Positions 30,401 through 42,861 of a stretch of 64,000 nucleotides of DNA are shown one piece after another; within the stretch, counting starts at the first letter, position 1; each line of letters opens with the position of its first letter. A model generated the notes under the pieces. That model was not told the DNA's origin. It saw nothing but the letters and a program-made list of their open reading frames with translations, and made no database searches. The DNA comes from Artemisia argyi. Lineage: Eukaryota > Streptophyta > Magnoliopsida > Asterales > Asteraceae. The DNA is taken from contig CM060694.1 in assembly GCA_030686995.1 (NCBI GenBank), forward strand, positions 90,448,762-90,512,761, in the 5' to 3' direction. Position numbers and translations under genes: made by a program.

Positions 30401-31413
30401 TAGACTATCTGTTTGTTTGTTTTTCATTTTTAAACCTTTTAAATGTGTATCCATGTCTATTCCTACCCTTAATCATTCTTAATATCATTTCTTAATCCTA
30501 ACCTTTAGCTTACTCGAGTGAAGGAGTTGAGCAATTATAGGTGCCTCACGTATGGATTTGGGCAAGCATTTGTGGTTATCGTCGCGAAATCCGACTAAAG
30601 ACAAGAACACAACAATGTTTTCATGCTTCTTTTTCCTTTTGTTATTGGTTTTGGTCTTGGTTTTGCGGGTTTATAGGTTTTGGGTGCCATTGATGAACAG
30701 AATGTGGGACTTAAATAACAAGTAGACAAAGAAGTTGTGTTTGGTTTAATGAGAGATGATATTACCTTTTATTGAAAATAAAAACTAAACTCAAGCTAAC
30801 GGTAACTAAAATTTGCCCTTAAAAATTTTATTGTTCATTATAGATTTTGAATTTTGTAAAATGATTATTTGTTTCGAATAATACTCCGTAACGAATTACT
30901 AACAACTGATCGAAAGAAAAAGAGAAAGGGGATTGCACATATCAATGTACAATCATTAAAAGCAAAATGTAAATATGATATAATTGTCTAATATTTTAGT
31001 CTTCTGTGTCCTAATTCAAAGCTAAAGGCATTTTTATTTTTTAATTTGAGAAATGACTTGAAGAATATCTCTATCAGACCATTTTATTTATTTTATTTAA
31101 AAAAAAGAAAAAAATATTGCAAAAACTTTTCTTTGCATTGGAGTAAAAATTAGTCTAGAAGATACTGAAAAATGTGTTTTGGCTAGAAAAAGTCATTAAT
31201 AAGCATTTGCATTGCGGATACTCAACGTGCATGCAAATCAATTTCACGCTTTTCAAAAAAAGCGAACATAAAAACATCTTAACATGTTTAACGGAAAAAA
31301 TTCAAATGCATACCCTTATTATGATGCATAACAAGAGATAAAGGCTCACCATCTATCTAATTTGATCTAATTGTAAGGATAAACCTAAAATTAAACTCTA
31401 AAAACCTAAGTCC
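30401..31413. other. Unassigned AT-rich stretch
   Basis: No gene or defined repeat is supported. Confidence 0.4.
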
Positions 31414-32212
31414 ATGTTTTTTCCTTTTTCTTTTACTTTCTTTCTTTTTTTTTTCTTTGTTTTTTTTTTTTTTTTTTTTTTTTTTTTGTTTTTTTTGCTT
31501 TTTTTGCAATTCACGTTTGCTTTTTGTTTTTTTTGTTTTTTGTTTTCTTTTGCTTTTTTTACAACTCTATTATTTTTTTTCGTCTTTTTTTGTAATTCAC
31601 TTTTTTTTTTAATTCACGTTTTTTTTCGCTTCCATACGTTTTCGTTCGTTTTTTACGTTTTCATCTCTTTTCAAACATTTTCGTCTGTTTTGGTCAATTT
31701 TTATATGTTTTCAAACATTTTCGTCCGTTTTCATACGTTTATATACGTTTTCGTCCATTTTTCATTCGTTTTCGTCCGTTTTTTACGTTTGTGTCCATTT
31801 TAAACGTTCTCGTCTGTTTAAAACGTTTTCGTCTGTTTTCATATGTATTCGTCTATTTTCATATGTTTTCGTCCGTTTACTTACGTTTTTGCCCGTTTAC
31901 GTCCATTTTCATACGTTTTCGTATGTTTTCTTACGTTTTAGTTCGTTTTCATACGTTTTCGTCCATTTCATACATTTTTGTCCGTTTTCATCTTTTTTCT
32001 TTCGTTTTCGTCCATTTTTCATACGTTTTCGTCCGTTTTCAGACGTTTTTTTACGCTTTCATACGTTTTCATCTGTTTTTCGCCAATTGTCGTCTATTTT
32101 CTTACGTTTTCGTTTGTTTTCATACGTTTCCGTCTATTATTAATACATTTTCGTCCATTTTCAAATGTGTTTTTTACGCTTTCATACTTTTTTGTCCGTT
32201 TTCTTACGTTTT
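31414..32212 (+). repeat. Poly(T) tract and degenerate CGTTTTCGTC minisatellite
   Basis: A T-rich run (31,420-31,620) leads into about 600 bases of a 10-11-base unit alternating between cgttttcgtc and cgttttcata types. All frames read as Phe/Val/Ser-rich runs and are not genes. Confidence 0.85.
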
Positions 32213-32970
32213 GGCAATATCACAAGTGTATCGGCTTTCATCTATTGGTGGTGATGGAGGAACCTGTGATAAGACAGGTGATATCACCGGTGATATGACA
32301 AGTGCTATCACATGTGATATCAAAGTTGATATCACATGTGAAGTCACATAGGATATCACCGGTGATATAACAGGTGTTTGAGCTTCTTCAGTTTATATTA
32401 TGGATATGTTGTGCTTTCTTCAACCACAATTTTAATTTTTGAGTGGGCCTTTTTCTGCAACCGAACATTCGAACGATGAAGAGATGAAGCATTTTGTGAA
32501 AGATCGAATAAATACAAGAATTATGGAAGTAACTAGAAAAGTGCATGTCATATAATATAGTTTAACTAAGAAGCATTTTAAATTATCGTCAACTTAAAAA
32601 ATTACAACTAATACAACTTTAATATGAAGAAATCAGATAAACAAAACACATCAAACGAGTTTTGAATAACATTTTTTTTGCTATTTTCAACAACTTATAA
32701 CCTACCACATGAAAATAAAAAAATATCTCTGTTGATATTCATTTTGATAACTTGCAAGTTCGTACTACTTTACATTTTGTAATATTACAAGTGTGTCGGC
32801 TTTCTTCTATTTGTTGAATCAGTGTTGGTGATGGAGGAACCTGTGATATGACATGTGCTATCACCGGTGATATCACAGTTGATATCACATGTGATATCAT
32901 AATGGATATCACCGATGATATCAATGTGATATCACAAGTGTTTGAGCTTCTTCAGTTTATTTTATAGATA
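32213..32970. repeat. Duplicated unit with GATATCAC palindromes
   Basis: Two copies of a unit start near 32,213 and 32,780: an acaagtgt-tcggctttc start, a ggtgatggaggaacctgtgat segment, a run of palindromes built on GATATCAC, then gtttgagcttcttcagttta and atgttgtgctttcttcaacc. Perfect palindromes include the 20-mer at 32,880-32,899 and the 16-mer at 32,353-32,368. Between them (32,470-32,740) lies AT-rich filler. Confidence 0.8.
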
Positions 32971-33529
32971 TGTTGTGCTTTCTTCAACCACAATTGCAAT
33001 TTTTTTCTGGGCCGTTTTCTGCAATTTCGTCTAATTTTAGACGTTTTCGTCTATTTTCATACGCTTTCGTCCGTTTTCATACGATTTTTTCTGTTGTCTT
33101 ACGTTTTCGCCCGTCTACATCTGTTTTCATACATTTTTGTTTGTTTACTTATGTTTTCGTTCATTTTAATACGTTTTCGTCTGTTTTCTTTCGTTTTCTT
33201 ACGTTTTCATACATTTTTTAATATCACAATTGATATTCAAAATATCACTTGTGATTTTCAGAATATCACTGGTAATATTTTGAATATCACTTGTGATTTT
33301 TTGAATATGTATCACTTGTGATTTTTTGAATATCACAGAATATCACTTATAATATTCATAATATCATTTGTGGTACTCAGAATATCACTTGTGATATTCA
33401 GAAAATCACAAAATATCACATGTGATATTTAGAAAATCACTTGTGATATTCAGAATATCCTTTGTGATATTCAGAATATCCCTTGTGATATTCAGAATAT
33501 CATAAAATATCTCTTGTGATATTCCAAAA
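32971..33529. repeat. Second minisatellite block and AATATCAC-type repeats
   Basis: 33,030-33,225 repeats the CGTTTTCGTC-type minisatellite in the same orientation. 33,225-33,529 is a run of aatatcacttgtgatattcag-like units of 20-30 bases. Confidence 0.8.
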
Positions 33530-33688
33530 CGTATGAAAACGTCTGAGAATGGCCAAAAACATTGAAAATGGACGAAAATGAATGAAAACGATGAAAATGT
33601 AAGAAAACAGAAGAATATGTATGAAAACGGACGAAAACGTATGAAAGCGTAAAAACACGTATAAAAAGGAAGAAAGTGTGTGAAAAAT
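33530..33688 (-). repeat. Minisatellite in inverted orientation
   Basis: gaaaacgtatgaaaacgga-like units are the reverse complement of the blocks at 31.6-32.2 and 33.0-33.2 kb, so the composite repeat is bounded by inverted minisatellite arms. Confidence 0.8.
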
Positions 33689-34576
33689 TGTTGGTCCCTT
33701 TTACTTGGTTATCAATAACTAGAAAGCTAATGTAACCAAGTTATATGACTTTTAACACAGATGTATATAATGATTAACAATAAAGCAACGTAAAGATAAG
33801 AGACAATATTTTTCAACGTTTAATTCTTTATTAGAAGTTAATCAAAAAGAATCGTACCCAAGTGTTTGCGGAATAACACTTGGGATTGAAATGACAAGTG
33901 TGGTATTGACTCCTCTCGAAACTCAAAACAATGTTTGAGTGACAACTGAGGTCCCAATGAGCTATCTCAGGGGCTATGTTGTTCTTTGGAGGAGTAAAAG
34001 TGGTTTGTGAATGCTTTGCATTAATTTCTCAAACTTGTCAACTTTTACTCCTCACTTATGTTGCCTATTTATACACAAATATGAACAACTCTATTATACA
34101 ATGGACCTAAGCATTCCTTAATAAAATCTTGATAGATTTTATTCTCTGGCAAGGGAAACTTCTTTGGGTTAAGTCCAAAATGTGCTTTCTGATGACAGAC
34201 TGGATTTAACCATTTGAGGAAAGTTTGACCTTAAAGTGATAAAGCACTTTAGTGAAACAGTTCAAACTTTCCCGCCCAGTCCCGCCAAATCTTCAGTCTT
34301 CAAGTCATCAGTCTTTAGTACCATGATAGTTGTTGAGGAGTCTTGGGGTTCAGTGAGTTATTGTCATCCTCACTGAACCCATCACCTTCTTCTTGGCTTA
34401 GATCACACTCACTGAGTTCTGCCTCACTGAATGGAGAACCTTTCTTCTTAGGCTCGGTCTAAGCATCCTGAAGATGACTCACTGAGTTACTGTTCACTCA
34501 GTGACTTGTTTACACTTAGGTGATTTTACGTTCAAATCCTTGTTAGAAGAAGATTGGGGAATTCAGTGACCCAACA
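33689..34576 (-). repeat. 3' LTR of the Copia element
   Basis: On the minus strand it begins TGTTGGGTCAC at 34,576 and ends GGGACCAACA at 33,689 (888 bp), with TGTTGG...CCAACA ends. It is preceded immediately by a polypurine tract. The partner LTR is not in the window. Confidence 0.75.
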
Positions 34577-34590
34577 ATCTCCCCCTATTT
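34577..34590 (-). other. Polypurine tract of the Copia element
   Basis: The minus strand reads AAATAGGGGGAGAT directly before the LTR start. This is the plus-strand primer of Copia elements. Confidence 0.7.
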
Positions 34591-37500
34591 GAACATACAA
34601 ATAGCCTAAGTGTTTCTTGATTTAGAGTGAGTTGGCAGGGGTCTTCATCTCTTACTGAATGTTGATGTAATTTTAAGTAGGACACATAATTTAAACAAAA
34701 CATCAAAGTTTATTAATAGTTATTACAAGTCCTACAAATTACAAAAAAATAAAAAAGATAGTTGTTGTTGCAGATTAGATGTTCAGTTGATAGCCAAGTG
34801 CATCAAGTTTAGCCTTCTTTGATCTCAGGAGGTGTCTCTCAGGGTGCTCCTCAATCATAGCTTTAGGGTCCTGACAGAAGCTTACATTTTCATCACACCT
34901 AACAGGAGAGGCCAACATTAGGTACATCAGCATCGCCTTATTCCCTGCCCTGTCCATGTCTGACCATCTTTGGAATGCAGGGTTTCCATACTCATCAGTA
35001 AAGCATAGACCTCTTTCAGGGACTTCAAACACCACATTGTTCATGAAGACGATGCCTTCAGGAAGGGACCTGTCACAGTCCAATCCTGGGACCTTGATTT
35101 CAGGCTCTAGTTCAACTTGCTTCCTTTTTCTTTTGGAGACCTTTGGTGGAGCAGTCTATGTTGTTGAAGCAGGAAAAAGGGAGGGAATGTTTAGAGCTTC
35201 AGGCATTGCTTTCAGTCTGTCATACCTTTCCTTCAGTGACTTGAGAAGGTTGGGTACCACAACATTGTTCTTCTTGGCAATGATGGGACGAAGCTCATCA
35301 AGTTCAGTGATGCTAAAGTCATCAAACCTGAATGGTTTGTGAATATCCATCACTCTTTTATCTTGTCCCCTGAAGACAATGATTATTGCAGGATTGGTGT
35401 TGCGATGGATTTGAATGTCAGTGATGGTTTCAGGTTTCAGCCTTTCTTTCATCACCCAAGTATACCTTTCAATCCTGGTCTTTCTTATATGAGCGTCCTT
35501 CCTGAGCTTCTCTTCCCTTTCCCTTTTTAGAGCACTTAATTCTTCCTCCTGAGCCTTTTTAAATGCTGCACCGGCTTGCTCAGTGGCAAGAGCCTCAGTA
35601 TCTAAAACAATCTTTTCAGCCTCCTCATGAACAACCTGTATCAGAGCAGGCTTGCTCATCCTCTCTTCTTCAGCCACCTTTTGTAGTATCTCAATTCTTT
35701 CCATGTCAGATTGAATTTCGGCATTGGTGAGATGATGTACTACTCTATTGATTTCAAACGGGACTCTGATAGGTTCATCAGGGTCATATCTGACTATGGT
35801 TAAGGCAGGCTTGAGCACAATTTCAGGTTCAGATGTGGTAGCAATACTTTTTCCTCTGTCCTGCCTAAGAGTGGAGAAGACTGGTTCCTCTTGTGGTGGA
35901 ACTTCAGTGATTGGAGTGGCTTCAGTGACATGCTCCCCCTCAGTATGAGAGGGTTGTCCAGCTTCTTGTTCTTCAGTATTAGGGGCTTCAGTAACATTCT
36001 CCCCCTCAACATTTACCTGAGCGTCAGTGATGGCAAGTGTTGGAGGTACTGAAGAAGAAGTAGATGTACCCTTGAAGGGCTGAAAAATTTCCGTCATCAT
36101 GGACTTGATTTCCGCAGTATCCTGTTGAATGGAAGATACTTTGGAGTCAAGTGCAGCCTGAGAATTTTCAAGAGCTGTCATCCTGGATCCCATTGTCCAT
36201 GCCAGAGAAGTGGACTTTTGGGATTGAGCTGACACTGATTCTTCCAATGTTGTAAAGGAAGATTTGAGAGACTCCACTGTTGATCTAAGATTCTGAACAT
36301 TAGATCCCTTTAGCAAGCCAAGTAACTCAGTGAGGGTCACTGAGTTTACCTGATAAGTCTCAGATGCCTAAAGAAGCTTCCTGGTTAGCTCAGGATCATC
36401 TTTGACTGATTCTTGAACAGACTGAACCCCTGTATTCAGCTTGTTGAGGGATTCCAAAAATTGGTTGAGTTGAGAGACCATTTGTGTCAGGGAGTAGGTG
36501 ACTGTGGAATTCTGTTCCCTGACATTATCATTGAAGTTTTCAACAGCATCCTTTAGTATTTGATAATGGACTGCTTGCTCAGTGTGCATGTTAAACACTT
36601 CATCAGTGACCCCCCTGTACAAAATGTTGGTTATCTTCTTGATGAATTTGGTGAAAACTTTCTCAGTAAGAGGAGCTTGATCATCCTCTGAGGACTCTGA
36701 TGTGGAGTTAGTTTCAGCGGCCTCAGTGTCAGAGGGTTGAGGAGACTGAGGAATTGGTTCAGGGACTGTCTCCTCAACCACCATATCATCTCCAGCATCA
36801 AAAATTTCCTCATCACTGTGAAATTCATCATCAGAGAACAGGGCGGCCTGAGCATCAGCCAGTGAGTTAATCTGCAACAAAAGGTTATCCGACTCCTCTT
36901 CATAAGAAGACTTGCCTTCGTTTTGGCCAGGTCCTGACCCCTCTAATCCGGTAGATTGGGTTTTATCTACCTGGTCCTTAGAGCCAGTTCCCAAGTTGTG
37001 GGCACCTCCGGGAGTGGTTATGGGTTTTATATCAGCGGGTGGCTTTTGTCCCTTTGAATCTTTGTCCCCCGTGACCCCTTCAGACACTGATGGGTGTTTT
37101 TCAATGTCATCCTGAGGAATCGTGATTGTTGTGTCCCTATCAGCGGGTTGTATGTTTCCCTCTAAGTCTTTTGGGATGAGTTTTTGTGCCCTCAGACAAA
37201 AGCTTTGATTTGTGAATGTCCTCATCAGGCACCTAAGTGGTTTTGCCCCCCTTTCCAACAGGCTTGTTTTGGCCTGTCAAAGGTTTAGGGGCGAGAACTC
37301 CCTTTTACTTGGGTTGTGATTTACCCGAGCCTTTGGCAGGATGTGAATGTTTGTGGGTCCCCTTCTCAGTGGAGTAGTGCTGCCCCACCGAGGATATAGG
37401 ACCCCTTGCTCCTTGAGACCCTGGTTATGATTTCCTAGAGCCTTTAGCAGGATGTGGAGGTTTGGTTGGTTCCAACTCCACTGACTTGTTTATGACAGCA

Positions 37501-37981
37501 GAGCCTTTGGGAACGGGTTCACCCGAGGACACTGAGTGTGATGTCTCAGTGCCCTCCGTTGGCCTTTGTTTTGGGGCCAAAGATTGGCTTATGATCCTGA
37601 GGGTGTCAGCAGTCAGGGTCTGTTGTTGTTGCCCCCTTTTGTCAGGCTTGGGGCAGAGGTCTCAGTGGCGAGTGACTTGGATTGAGCCACCTTCCTGGAC
37701 CCCTGTCCCTTCTTCCTCTTCACCTTCTTGGTGGGAGAGGGAATTGGTGATATGATGTTGTCACCCTGGATAGCAGTTAGCATATATGTGGTCAGGGTGA
37801 CATGTGTTACCTCAATAGGGTCACGAGAGTAATTTGTCTTATGTAAGACATCAGGTTCAAAGCCAACACTGTCAGGCTTGATATACTCGGACCCTAATAA
37901 GTCATTCAGGGCACAGGAAATGAATCTAGGGTAAGACATAAGTTTTTGCCTAGACTTCCCACCCACTTTGGCTATGAGGTC

Positions 37982-40900
37982 TGATTCGCCTCAAACGGTC
38001 AGATAATTATTGGTCAACCACTTGTGAATGGTCAAGTATAATAGTCAAACAGCTGAGGCAAATGCTTCCGTGGAATACAGTGTTTCCCCGGGTCGTAATG
38101 TCCCAACGAGGTGTGCAATGTGTTATTAAAAATGAATTTGTGATCGAGTGAATATGAACAGGAAAGGTTATAAGTGTGTGTGTGTGTGTGTGTGTTTAAC
38201 TAGGGTTTTATAACTTAAAATAACTTAAATAAATTATCTTAACGATTACGTGAAACCTAAATATCTAATACGTACACCAAATTAAAATCAGACGCGACTG
38301 CGTACTGAGAAAAAAGTGAGTTTTAAGAAAAATAAACTACAGGGGTTAAAAATGAAAATCCTATAAACTTAAACTTAAAATAAAATTAAATTAAAAAGAA
38401 AACTATTTTTTAGATTATTTTATTATTTATTATTAATTATTTAATTAAAAACTATTTAATTATTTAATTAAAACTAACTTAAATAAAAACAAAAATTGAT
38501 AAACACTACAAATTAAACTAAAAATTTATAAAAATAATTTCTAAACTTAAATTAGAACTTGAAGAAAGTATAAAAATTAAAAATAAATATTTTTGTCTTT
38601 TTATGGATTTTTTATTAATTAGAAACTAATTATATTAATTATACTAATTAAACTATTTTAAAAATTATGAAAAAATTTATAAAACTATTTTATGACTTAT
38701 AAAAGCTATAAAAAATATAAAAACTAGGTGTTGCTATACAAAAATTAATTATGCTATTTATAACTTAATTATTTATTAATTATTAATAAAACTATTATTA
38801 ATTCTAATAAATACTAAATTACAAAATAAAAATCTGAGAAAATTATTAAAATTAATTTAACCTAAGAGGAAATTAATAAAAATATAAAAATACAACTTAC
38901 TTAATAAAAATCTAAAAATGAAAATTAAAATTAAATTATATTAAATAGAATCTATCACTTATTTTTATGTTATCTTTTCTGGATTTTTCTTTTACAAAAC
39001 TAATTTATACCTAAAAATAAATAACTTTTGTAAAAACAATTATTTTATAAGCTAAAATTAAGCACTGTGGAAGCTTATTACTTCCACGGTTGACTTTTGT
39101 TGACTGATAAGGCAAATAAGCTCACAAGAGCTTATGTGGGACCCACTATAGTAAATTCTAGTTCCAATAAGTTATTCAAACAAGTCAGAGCTAAATTTGG
39201 CTAGATAAGTTATTCAAACAAGGAGGGGGTTCTATGGAACTAAGTTTGAGGTCTGGGGCCCACTGAGGTGGTCACAAATCACCACCAAAGTGGTGGTGAT
39301 AGACTGAATCTGCTGGAGCAGGGCAAGTGCTTGCCCTGCAAGTGTTTTTGAGGGTGAGTGGGGCCCAGGGTAAAAATCCTAAAATTATAAGCTATGTGGA
39401 ATCTAAAACTAGAACTGGTGGAGTTTAATTAGAAACAAGTTTCAAAGCCTAGGTCTAATCACATAATTCAAAACAAATCCTTGAAGTTTGGTAAAAACCT
39501 AAGAGATGCAATTTGACTATTTGAGTTTAAACCCCTAAGTTGACTTATATGAGATTCTATTTGATCCTACTGACTAAATAAGTTAATGTAAGCTATAATT
39601 ATCCTAAATTAAGCTAAAGTTACAACTTATAAGCTAACTTGATGGTTTGTGGATCACAAATCTTACACAGTTAACTGTGTAGGATCATACTAAGTGATTT
39701 TGACTTTTTATTGTTTAACCCCTATGTTTTATTGACTAAACTGAGTTAATATGACTTAGTGAACATGTATGAACCAAGTTTACCAGCATAAACCAACAAG
39801 GACTCACTTTGCAGTCTAAAACAAACACCCCTATAACTTTAACTGTTTTGAGTTTCTGAAACAAATGAACAGCTTAAGCTGTGGAACTAATACACTATAT
39901 TCTAATATGGTATAAGAAACTAAAATAAGCACAAAAACATAAGCCTAAACTACAAACACCTTAATTCCTATATTAAACTAATTGAGACAGTTGATTTAGC
40001 AATTTTGTAGCACAAAGGATATTAATGAACTAAAATACAATATTAAGTTACATAACAACTTAAATACACTTAATAAGTATAAATAGATAGAAATAAGCAG
40101 ATTTTAAGCAGATGAACAGTAGCAAACAAAATTTAGGAGTAAAGGCTTACAATGACTTCCAAGATCAGAACATGAAACAAAGATACTCAAATCCTTTCCC
40201 TACACTCCCCATGGAGTTCTAATTACCCAAGCAATCCAAAATCACCATCCTGCTCTGCTTACTTCTTCTTTCTTTCTTTTTACTATTTTTCTATTTATTT
40301 TCTATTTTTCTTGGAATTTTTGCTTTTCTATCCTAAACTGACTTTTATGGTATCTAATGGCTTACAAGAGCTTTGTCAAGGCTTATGTGAGCTGAGAGAA
40401 TTCACAATAACAACTACAAACAACAAATAAGCTTTTTGTGATTTTTGAAATAAAGAAAAATGAACACCAACTGAGAATCAACTTGAAACTTGAAATTGAC
40501 TTAAATTAAATATTGAAATACATGAATTTAACTGAGAGCAAGCTGTTTTAATTGAAATTACAACTGAAATTGAAATTTACACTACCTACGACTAAATTAC
40601 ACTAAACCTAATCTAATACTCCATCACCACTGCCTCTTTTCTTCTTTATAGCAACTTCCAGGGTTATTGGGACCCACATTGACATTTCCCACCAGTTGTG
40701 GACCATTGGATTGGTCTGTTTGATCCTAGCCGTTTAAAAGTCTTTTTGGCGCGAAAAAGTCTTGGGGGACTGTTTGTTGCGTGGAGAGGTTTTCAAGGGC
40801 ATTAAATGTGCCTTGGAAGTTGTGGAGAACAAGGGGATAAGGTGGAGATAGTTGGTGGTGAGATGGTGTTGAAACCAGCTAGGTGGAGAGGTGGTTTGGT

Positions 40901-41801
40901 GTCTGTGTGATGGTGGTGGTATTGGGAGGGAAGGGTCAACGGGTTTGACCCCGTTATTATTTAATTGGGGTGTTGGACTGGGCTGGGAGAATGGGCCAAG
41001 GGAATAGGTGGGTGGGCTGTTGGTGTGTTGGGTTTGGTTTTGGGTTAGAATAATTAAAGGGTCCGTTTGTATTATTAAGCATATTATCCAAAATATCATA
41101 AGGACCAAACCTGTTACATATTAATAATACAATGACTATATTTACATAATATTACATTTTTAAACCTTAAAGGACTATTTATGTAATTTTCGGATTTTTG
41201 AGGGACTAAAAATGTAATTTCCCAAAATGTTATCAAAAGGTCCAGTTTTGTAAAAGTTGAAAAGTATAGGGACCTTAAATGATATTTTTTCATTTATTAC
41301 AATTTAAAACACCCCGGGGACCATTTATGTAATTTTCTAAAGTTTAGGGGGTAAAATTGTAATTTTTCCAAAAGTTATCAAAATGTTCCAAATTAAAAGT
41401 TATGAATAGTACAAGGGTAATATTTGTTAAATTTCACTTTTTGAATACCCAGGGACTAATTTTGCCAATTTTGATACTTGAGGGGTAAAAGTTGCTAATA
41501 TGTGTAAACTTTTATCCAGGGACTATTTGTGAATAATTTTGACTTCCCATAGACTTAAGTTGACTTTTTATTCATTTTAAACCTTCAGGGACTAGTTTTG
41601 ACAATTTATGAAACTTGAGGGACTGAAACTGCCAATTATGCAAACTTTATACGTTTTTCATTTGTTTTTGCATATTTTGTATTTGAAACATATAAAACAC
41701 ACTTCTAAGATATTCTAAGTATTATGATGCATATTTGAGTGTTTTTGGATGTTTTGGCAGTTCAGATTAGTATAAAATGATGAGTATTTAGACACTCATC
41801 A
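37982..41801 (-). mobile_element. Solo LTR (3.8 kb) inserted in the Copia 3' ORF
   Basis: On the minus strand it begins TGATGAGTGTC at 41,801 and ends GCGAATCA at 37,982. AGGTC flanks it on both sides (37,977-37,981 and 41,802-41,806), a perfect 5-bp target duplication. The first part matches the right LTR of the element at 61,634 onward (the same start and the cat-catca foldback, then aaaacatccaaaaa and the gtgtgttttatatgtttc segment). It is a solo LTR left by recombination, more diverged than the pair at 42.9-64 kb. Most of it is very AT-rich and no gene is present. Confidence 0.88.
38171..38194. repeat. (GT)n microsatellite
   Basis: About 12 GT units within the solo LTR. Confidence 0.85.
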
Positions 41802-42567
41802 AGGTCCTTGAAGATAATTTCTCCAATGTCAATCTTTTTACCCTCAATGAGACAGTACACTATCATTGATTGAGTAGTGTTTAGTTGCTCAGTTGAGAAT
41901 TTATTCCCCCCAAGGACCTGAATTACGAATGTCATCAGGATCCTCCAGGGGGCAGGGAACCATGTTTTGATAATGGGGGCTTTGGATAGTAGGGCCACTG
42001 GAGTTACATCAGGATGATGTTTATCATAGGGCCCAAGTTCCAAAAGGAGTTGTCTAACATCATCTTCAGTGGGTTGGGCAACAAAGGTCTCAGCATAGTC
42101 AAGGTCTGTGGCTTTGACAAAGGTTTTGTAGTCAAGGGTTAGGAACTTGGTTCCATTCTTCACTGAGAACCTTATTTTGGCCTCCTTTGGCGCATCAGGG
42201 TTTTCAACCACCGTTGTGCACCAAAATTCCCTCAAGTAGTCATGATAGATGATTGAGGGGTCTTTGTGAATGTGGTGGCGAGAAAACAGTTTTGAAGGAA
42301 CTTCACCACATCCCTGTATTCAGGGTAGGCCAAGTTCCCCACCACATTGTTTTTGATGAGGTCTACGCTTTCCATTTGGAATCCACATTGGGTGCGTATT
42401 TAATGACCTTAGAAGAAGCCATTTGAGAAAATAATGGTCTGGTTTTTGAAAAAGGTTTGGTATTAAAGAAGAAACACACGCAGTTTAATCAAACAAATTT
42501 TTGTAAACAATTTTGCAAGAGTTTTGATAAGTTTTTAAAAGCGTGTGTGTTTTTTCTTTGTGGGGGG

Positions 42568-42577
42568 TATTTATAGG
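42568..42577 (-). promoter_or_regulatory. TATA box in front of the Copia 3' ORF
   Basis: The minus strand reads CCTATAAATA about 150 bases ahead of the ATG at 42,422, with an A/C-rich leader between them. This suggests that the 3' ORF has its own transcript, separate from the LTR-driven one. Confidence 0.45.
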
Positions 42578-42861
42578 GAATGGATTAGGGTAGTGATGTT
42601 GCGAATATCAAAGGGTTTTTGTTATCAAACCAAAACGGTATAATAATACGTGTTTGATATCCGCATAATTATCACGATTCCCATTACCCTATCTTCTCTC
42701 ACATGATGGGGTGAACAGTTGTGTGACTCTACAAAAAATGCACATTTGCAGAGTGATATCATCACAACTATTTGTGTGTGAGAGAGCAATTAATGCTCAG
42801 TGGTATTAGGTGAGAAAAATGTGGGGGCCCAAGATGTGGATGCCAGTTGTGTAAGCGACTA

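Larger units (their letters stand above)
34775..42422 (-). pseudogene. Copia-associated 3' ORF, decayed and interrupted
   Basis: The ATG at 42,422 opens a frame that shifts within the first 60 codons. From 42,235 downward the remaining pieces (41,762-42,235, 37,613-37,966, 36,368-37,258, 35,156-36,340, 34,775-35,083) all lie in one phase, split by stops and by the solo LTR, whose insertion (3,820 plus 5 bases) is a multiple of three. Landmarks are EFWCTTVVENP, WRILMTFVIQVLGGN, the YPRFISCAL segment, a basic KKVKRKKG patch, a long charged coiled coil, and a C-terminal domain around LDCDRSLPEGI and FQRWSDMDRAG. I know this type from Asteraceae genomes, where it is attached to Copia polyproteins. 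Its position before the PPT is that of an env-like gene, but no signal peptide or membrane segment was seen. Function unknown. Confidence 0.68.
33689..42861 (-). mobile_element. Copia element, 3' part only (with 3' ORF)
   Basis: Read on the minus strand: a promoter-like region and a long 3' ORF, then a polypurine tract and a 3' LTR. Gag and pol are absent from the window. A 3.8-kb solo LTR interrupts the ORF. At 42,861/42,862 the element abuts a 5'-truncated LTR of another family, so its 5' half was lost or rearranged. Confidence 0.7.

Noticed and set aside
31414..33321. Phe-rich frames suggesting a membrane protein
   Set aside because: The CGTTTTCGTC minisatellite and poly(T) read as Phe/Val/Ser in all three frames.
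31620..33680. CRISPR-like regular repeats
   Set aside because: The units are degenerate, directly abutting, without unique spacers, and the genome is eukaryotic.
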